A DNA stretch of 64,000 nucleotides from assembly GCA_963693315.1 (NCBI GenBank), contig OY856186.1:95010132-95074131 (forward strand). Reading direction: 5' to 3'. Below the pieces are notes generated by a model, which was given only the letters and a program-made list of their open reading frames with translations, was not told where the DNA came from and made no database searches. Both the position numbers and the translations under genes were made by a program. Below, in pieces: positions 60,771 through 64,000 of the stretch (position 1 is the first letter of the stretch; every line of letters starts with the position of its first letter). This DNA is from Diogma glabrata (lineage: Eukaryota > Arthropoda > Insecta > Diptera > Cylindrotomidae).

Positions 60771-61371
60771 ATAAAAAAGTAGCGTACGGCTATAGCCGAA
60801 GTGTATTGAAAAAAATTTCAAAGGACTCGTTCGACGTACTTTGATAATGAATAAACTAGATACGTTGAATCCGATCAAAATCTGAATAGATTTGTAGACC
60901 ACACAATCGTACTTAATATGCCATGTGTACGTTGTAAACGGAGTACGAGTACGATATAAGGGTACGATATACGGAGTACGATATAAGCGAAACTATTGCA
61001 AATTTGCGAGGGAATAAAATTCATTAAACATGATTGGGCCCGCCCATACAACGTTTTAACCTTAAAAAGTAGTAACATGTATTAATTTAAATTAAATTAT
61101 TTTAATATCAATTGATTAAAAAAACAGAATCATCAAATTAAGAAAAAACAATGAATTTTATTTTATTTTTTTTTTTTGTGCTATTATGTAATTCCAAACA
61201 ATTAAACAAATTTTATTCAATTTCGATAACAAAACAAAACATTTTCGATTTAAAATACATTAAAATAATTGTGTAAACACAAAATCTTTATAATATTTAT
61301 ACACTTTACACAGAATTTATGTTTAATTTAATAAAATTCACCTAATAATTACAAAAACCTATCCACAAATA
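60771..61371. other. AT-rich DNA with short repeats
   Basis: CGGCTATAGCCG is a 12-bp palindrome at 60787-60798. ACGGAGTACGA and TACGATATA words repeat three times at 60938-60990. No gene. Confidence 0.5.
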
Positions 61372-62640
61372 AAAAAGTCAGACTAGTGCGAATAAAATTC
61401 GCTCGCCAAGGGTTCCGTGAATATAAAAGAACACAATATCAAAAATAATTGACAAACATTTGTGTTGTAATGTCTTTATATTGTCGGACCATAGACGCAT
61501 AAGAAAATAAATGTTCAATCATAAATGTCAATAGTAAATTACAATCACATACATATATTTACATTGATAAAAAAACACACCAAAAATGTTGCTTCAGGTT
61601 AAATCTTATCCGTAGCTGTTTTTGGCAACTCAAGTAAGATATTCAATTACACCAGCTTGTAAATGATTTAAATTTGGTTATTTTTTCAGTCAATCAAGTG
61701 TCTGTCGAAATTTAGGGGGGTGAAGAAGCTACATACTAAAAATATTTTTTTTACAATAACACAAAAACTGTTAATTGCAAAATTCTAAAAAAATTGTAAT
61801 GTTTCTTAAATTAAGTGCTCCTTCATATGACACCCCACTCATTTGGGTCAAAAATGGTTTTTTTACTCTCCTCACACCCATCCCCTAAACATCCAGAAAT
61901 ATAATTATTTGAGACTTCGCTATGATTTTCATTCAAAATTTATCAAACTTCCTAACTGTGAATTTTTTCAAATTTTTCTGTCAATCAGTGTCGTAACGTA
62001 GGGGGGGAACGGTCTGAATATCGCACTTTTTTGACAATAACTCAAAAACTGTGCACCGCAAAATTCTAAAAACAAATTGCAATGTTTTCTAAATTAGGTG
62101 CTCTTTTAAATGACACCCCACTTGACCACGTTTTAAATAGTGTATTTACCCCTCCTCATATCCACCCCCTTAATAAATACAATTATATGAGTATGTGACG
62201 CTTTCCTATATTTTCCATAAAAAACTTACTAATTTTTCTATCATTCCCACTACATTTGAAGATTTTCGATCAGTTAGGTTCGGAGCTAATCGAGTTAAGA
62301 AAACACGAAGAAAACGTCATTATTCAAAATTATACAAAAAATGGTGAGGTGTAAAATTCCAAAATAAATTTTTAAGGAATACTGAAATGAAGCCCTTTCA
62401 TATGATATCTATAAACAAATTTATTTTCTCACAGGTCTCACATTGTAACCCTGTAAACACAACGAAAACAACTTTAGTTTTATTTGTATCTCTCATCTTA
62501 TGTGGACAGATTAGTTTTATACGCACCTCAAATTTCAGGTTCATAGCATTTATAGTTTACGAAATTAATCGTTATAATGTGAAAAACTCGTTTTACTCTC
62601 ACCAATAGGGCTCGTTATAAAAAACGGAACCCTAATAAAT
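61372..62640 (+). repeat. long dispersed repeat, copy 2 (best complete copy)
   Basis: It starts AAAAAGTCAGACTAGTGCG, then GCCAAGGGTTCCGTGAA, matching 4188, and ends CTCACCAATAGGGCTCG, then AAAACGGAACCCTAATAAATTC. GGGTTCCGT near one end and ACGGAACCC near the other are exact inverses. Inside are two copies of the TTGCAAAATTCTAAAAA, CATATGACACCCCACTC unit. No coding frame. One 73-codon frame (62387-62608) is not conserved in the other copies. Confidence 0.8.
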
Positions 62641-63256
62641 TCAAAAAATGGCGTCAAGCTTGTTATTGGTTTTATACGTGTGTGTTTATGTTAGAATTTG
62701 ATGGAAGGCGAATTTATCAAAAAATCTCAATTTCATAAAATTTATTTACATAAAAAAAACATCAAAATTTTTTGCTGAAATTTTTTGCGCACAATTGATT
62801 TACATCAAATTTTTTTGAAGTATACATACATCACTTTTTTTGGCTGAAAGAACTTGACATAAATTTTATACTAAAGAGAAACCAAAAAAACAATCATATG
62901 AAAATGTAACTTTTTACACATTAGAAATTTAATTAAAGTAATTATAGTAGCCTTTTGCTTTTGATTATTCGAGAGACGAACATGCGAATTAGCTTAAATT
63001 TATTGTTTTTTATATAACTTTAAATCATTGATATTGATTTTTATACAAATACTACAAATACAATCAAATTATTTATTATAAATACAATCAAACAAAATTT
63101 ATTTCAAAGTTCAATAAAATCAAATTAATTGTTTTATTATATTGTGTTGCCAAGTTTTGCGAATTTTGATTTCCTTATGGTTAGCAGTATGATAATACTC
63201 GCAAAAATATTTGTATGAATGGAACTGTTATAAGGAATTAACTACAATTCGCAAAA
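62641..63256. other. AT-rich DNA, no gene recognised
   Basis: Nothing recognised. Confidence 0.5.
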
Positions 63257-63261
63257 GTCTA

Positions 63262-63352
63262 TCCGAGTTATGATATGTGTCATAACACATTAAAACATTT
63301 TAAAACTAACATGCACAACGACATTCGTTTAGATGTTGATGGACGTAATTTT
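63262..63352 (-). mobile_element. SINE-like element, copy 4 (partial)
   Basis: GATATGTGTCATAACACATTA, AAACATTTTAAAACTAACATGCACAACGACATTCG and AGATGTTGATGGACGTAA align with the other copies but are more diverged. The poly(A) side is missing. Confidence 0.5.
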
Positions 63353-63456
63353 TTTTTGTAAGTAATTTTTTTTAACATAAATAAATAAATCCTACCACGT
63401 AATGAAATATGACGTAGGCCAATATTTCATGATGTAGGATGTAGGAAATAAAAATA

Positions 63457-63758
63457 AAAATATGAAGGTGCTGAAATCCCAAGGCTCTGAGATATCAAGA
63501 CTTCGGTTTGGGTTAAGGATGTTTATATAGTTTAATGCAAAAGGCTTTTATGTCGTCATTGTTTTTAGTTTTGGGTGGCAAATATTAAACAAAAAACTCT
63601 TTGTAGAAGTACAAGTATTTTATCTCTGTTTAGAAGTTTATTACAAAACTAACACGATACGTTGCCGGAAAATTAAAACAGATCACAAATTAACATAATT
63701 TAGTGAGAAGATGATACACTCATCAAACTACTCAAAAACCTCTCCGTTCACCGTTCAG
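63457..63758 (+). repeat. dispersed repeat with GATATCAAGACTTCGG, copy 2
   Basis: Diverged copy of 49845-50153 in the same orientation, here between two SINE-like copies. Confidence 0.8.
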
Positions 63759-63831
63759 AAATTTCAGCTTTTCGAAAACAAACAACCCATTAATTACCAA
63801 TTAATTAATTTATTTTTTTCAAAAAGAGGCC

Positions 63832-63961
63832 TGATTTTTTTTTTAATAAAATGTGTTGTGTAGTAGGTATTACAATATGTGTCACAATAACACATAAAAA
63901 CCTTTCAAGTAAGACCAAGGTCCCACAACAACATACGTTCAAAGGTGTTGTTGGACGTAAA
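63832..63961 (-). mobile_element. SINE-like element, copy 5 (longest)
   Basis: A T run is followed by AATAAAATGTGTTGTG, TTACAATATGTGTCACAATAACACATA, GACCAAGGTCCCACAACAACATACG and AAAGGTGTTGTTGGACGTAAA. It agrees with copy 1 at most positions and with copies 2-4 at the distal end, so it is the best guide to the full element of about 120 bp. Confidence 0.7.
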
Positions 63962-64000
63962 TCTTTCTTTTTTTGTTTTTTTATATTTTTTGTTAAAGAA

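Overview
This is a strongly AT-rich eukaryotic window, almost certainly from an insect or a related arthropod. The evidence is the set of mobile elements: a copia-clade LTR retrotransposon with the primer-binding site I recall from Drosophila copia, a jockey-clade LINE with a typical insect ORF1 zinc-knuckle segment, Ty3/gypsy reverse transcriptase, Helitron, hAT and many short hairpin elements. I cannot name the order. I found no intact protein-coding gene and no confident exon of a host gene, so the window reads as repeat-filled intergenic or intronic DNA. It contains a 200-base assembly gap (36760-36959).

Layout. 1-6050: AT-rich DNA, two arrays of the same 9-bp minisatellite, a decayed transposon-type coding region (2417-3066), a LINE reverse transcriptase fragment (3340-4190) and a long repeat with a SINE-like insertion (4188-5600). 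7257-12009: a complete but inactivated copia element on the minus strand, with target-site duplication, polypurine tract, primer-binding site and two LTRs of unequal length. 12047-18733: a hairpin element, a three-copy 330-bp tandem repeat and an (AT)n array. 18734-24293: a young LTR element with two LTRs that look identical, a 4-bp target duplication and no recognisable pol. 24294-28130: several hairpin/MITE-like elements and a SINE-like copy. 30440-37395: a decayed jockey-type LINE, part of which is repeated almost perfectly 3.6 kb downstream, hairpin clusters, two more (AT)n arrays, the assembly gap and a gypsy RT fragment.

37733-47250: a hairpin element with internal TTTTTGCAC copies, a second type of LINE RT fragment, a long dispersed repeat split by a 427-bp insertion, a degraded Helitron (43952-45535), and a 444-bp foldback element with 210-bp arms that now abuts the Helitron helicase fragment. 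47250-64000: mostly AT-rich DNA with pairs of dispersed repeats, a 55-bp degenerate tandem array, the C-terminus of a hAT transposase relic (about 54776-55203), a perfect 20-bp-arm hairpin, a 12-bp minisatellite and two more SINE-like copies.

The strongest candidates for something undescribed are: (i) a family of hairpin MITEs at 12047, 26064, 27357 and 34323 that differ in their arms but share ATAGTNNAT ends and a CGAG...CGAG apex; (ii) the 444-bp foldback element; (iii) the five-copy SINE-like family; (iv) the 427-bp insertion with a hairpin near each end; (v) the young non-autonomous LTR element. All readings were made by eye; no alignment or database search was run.
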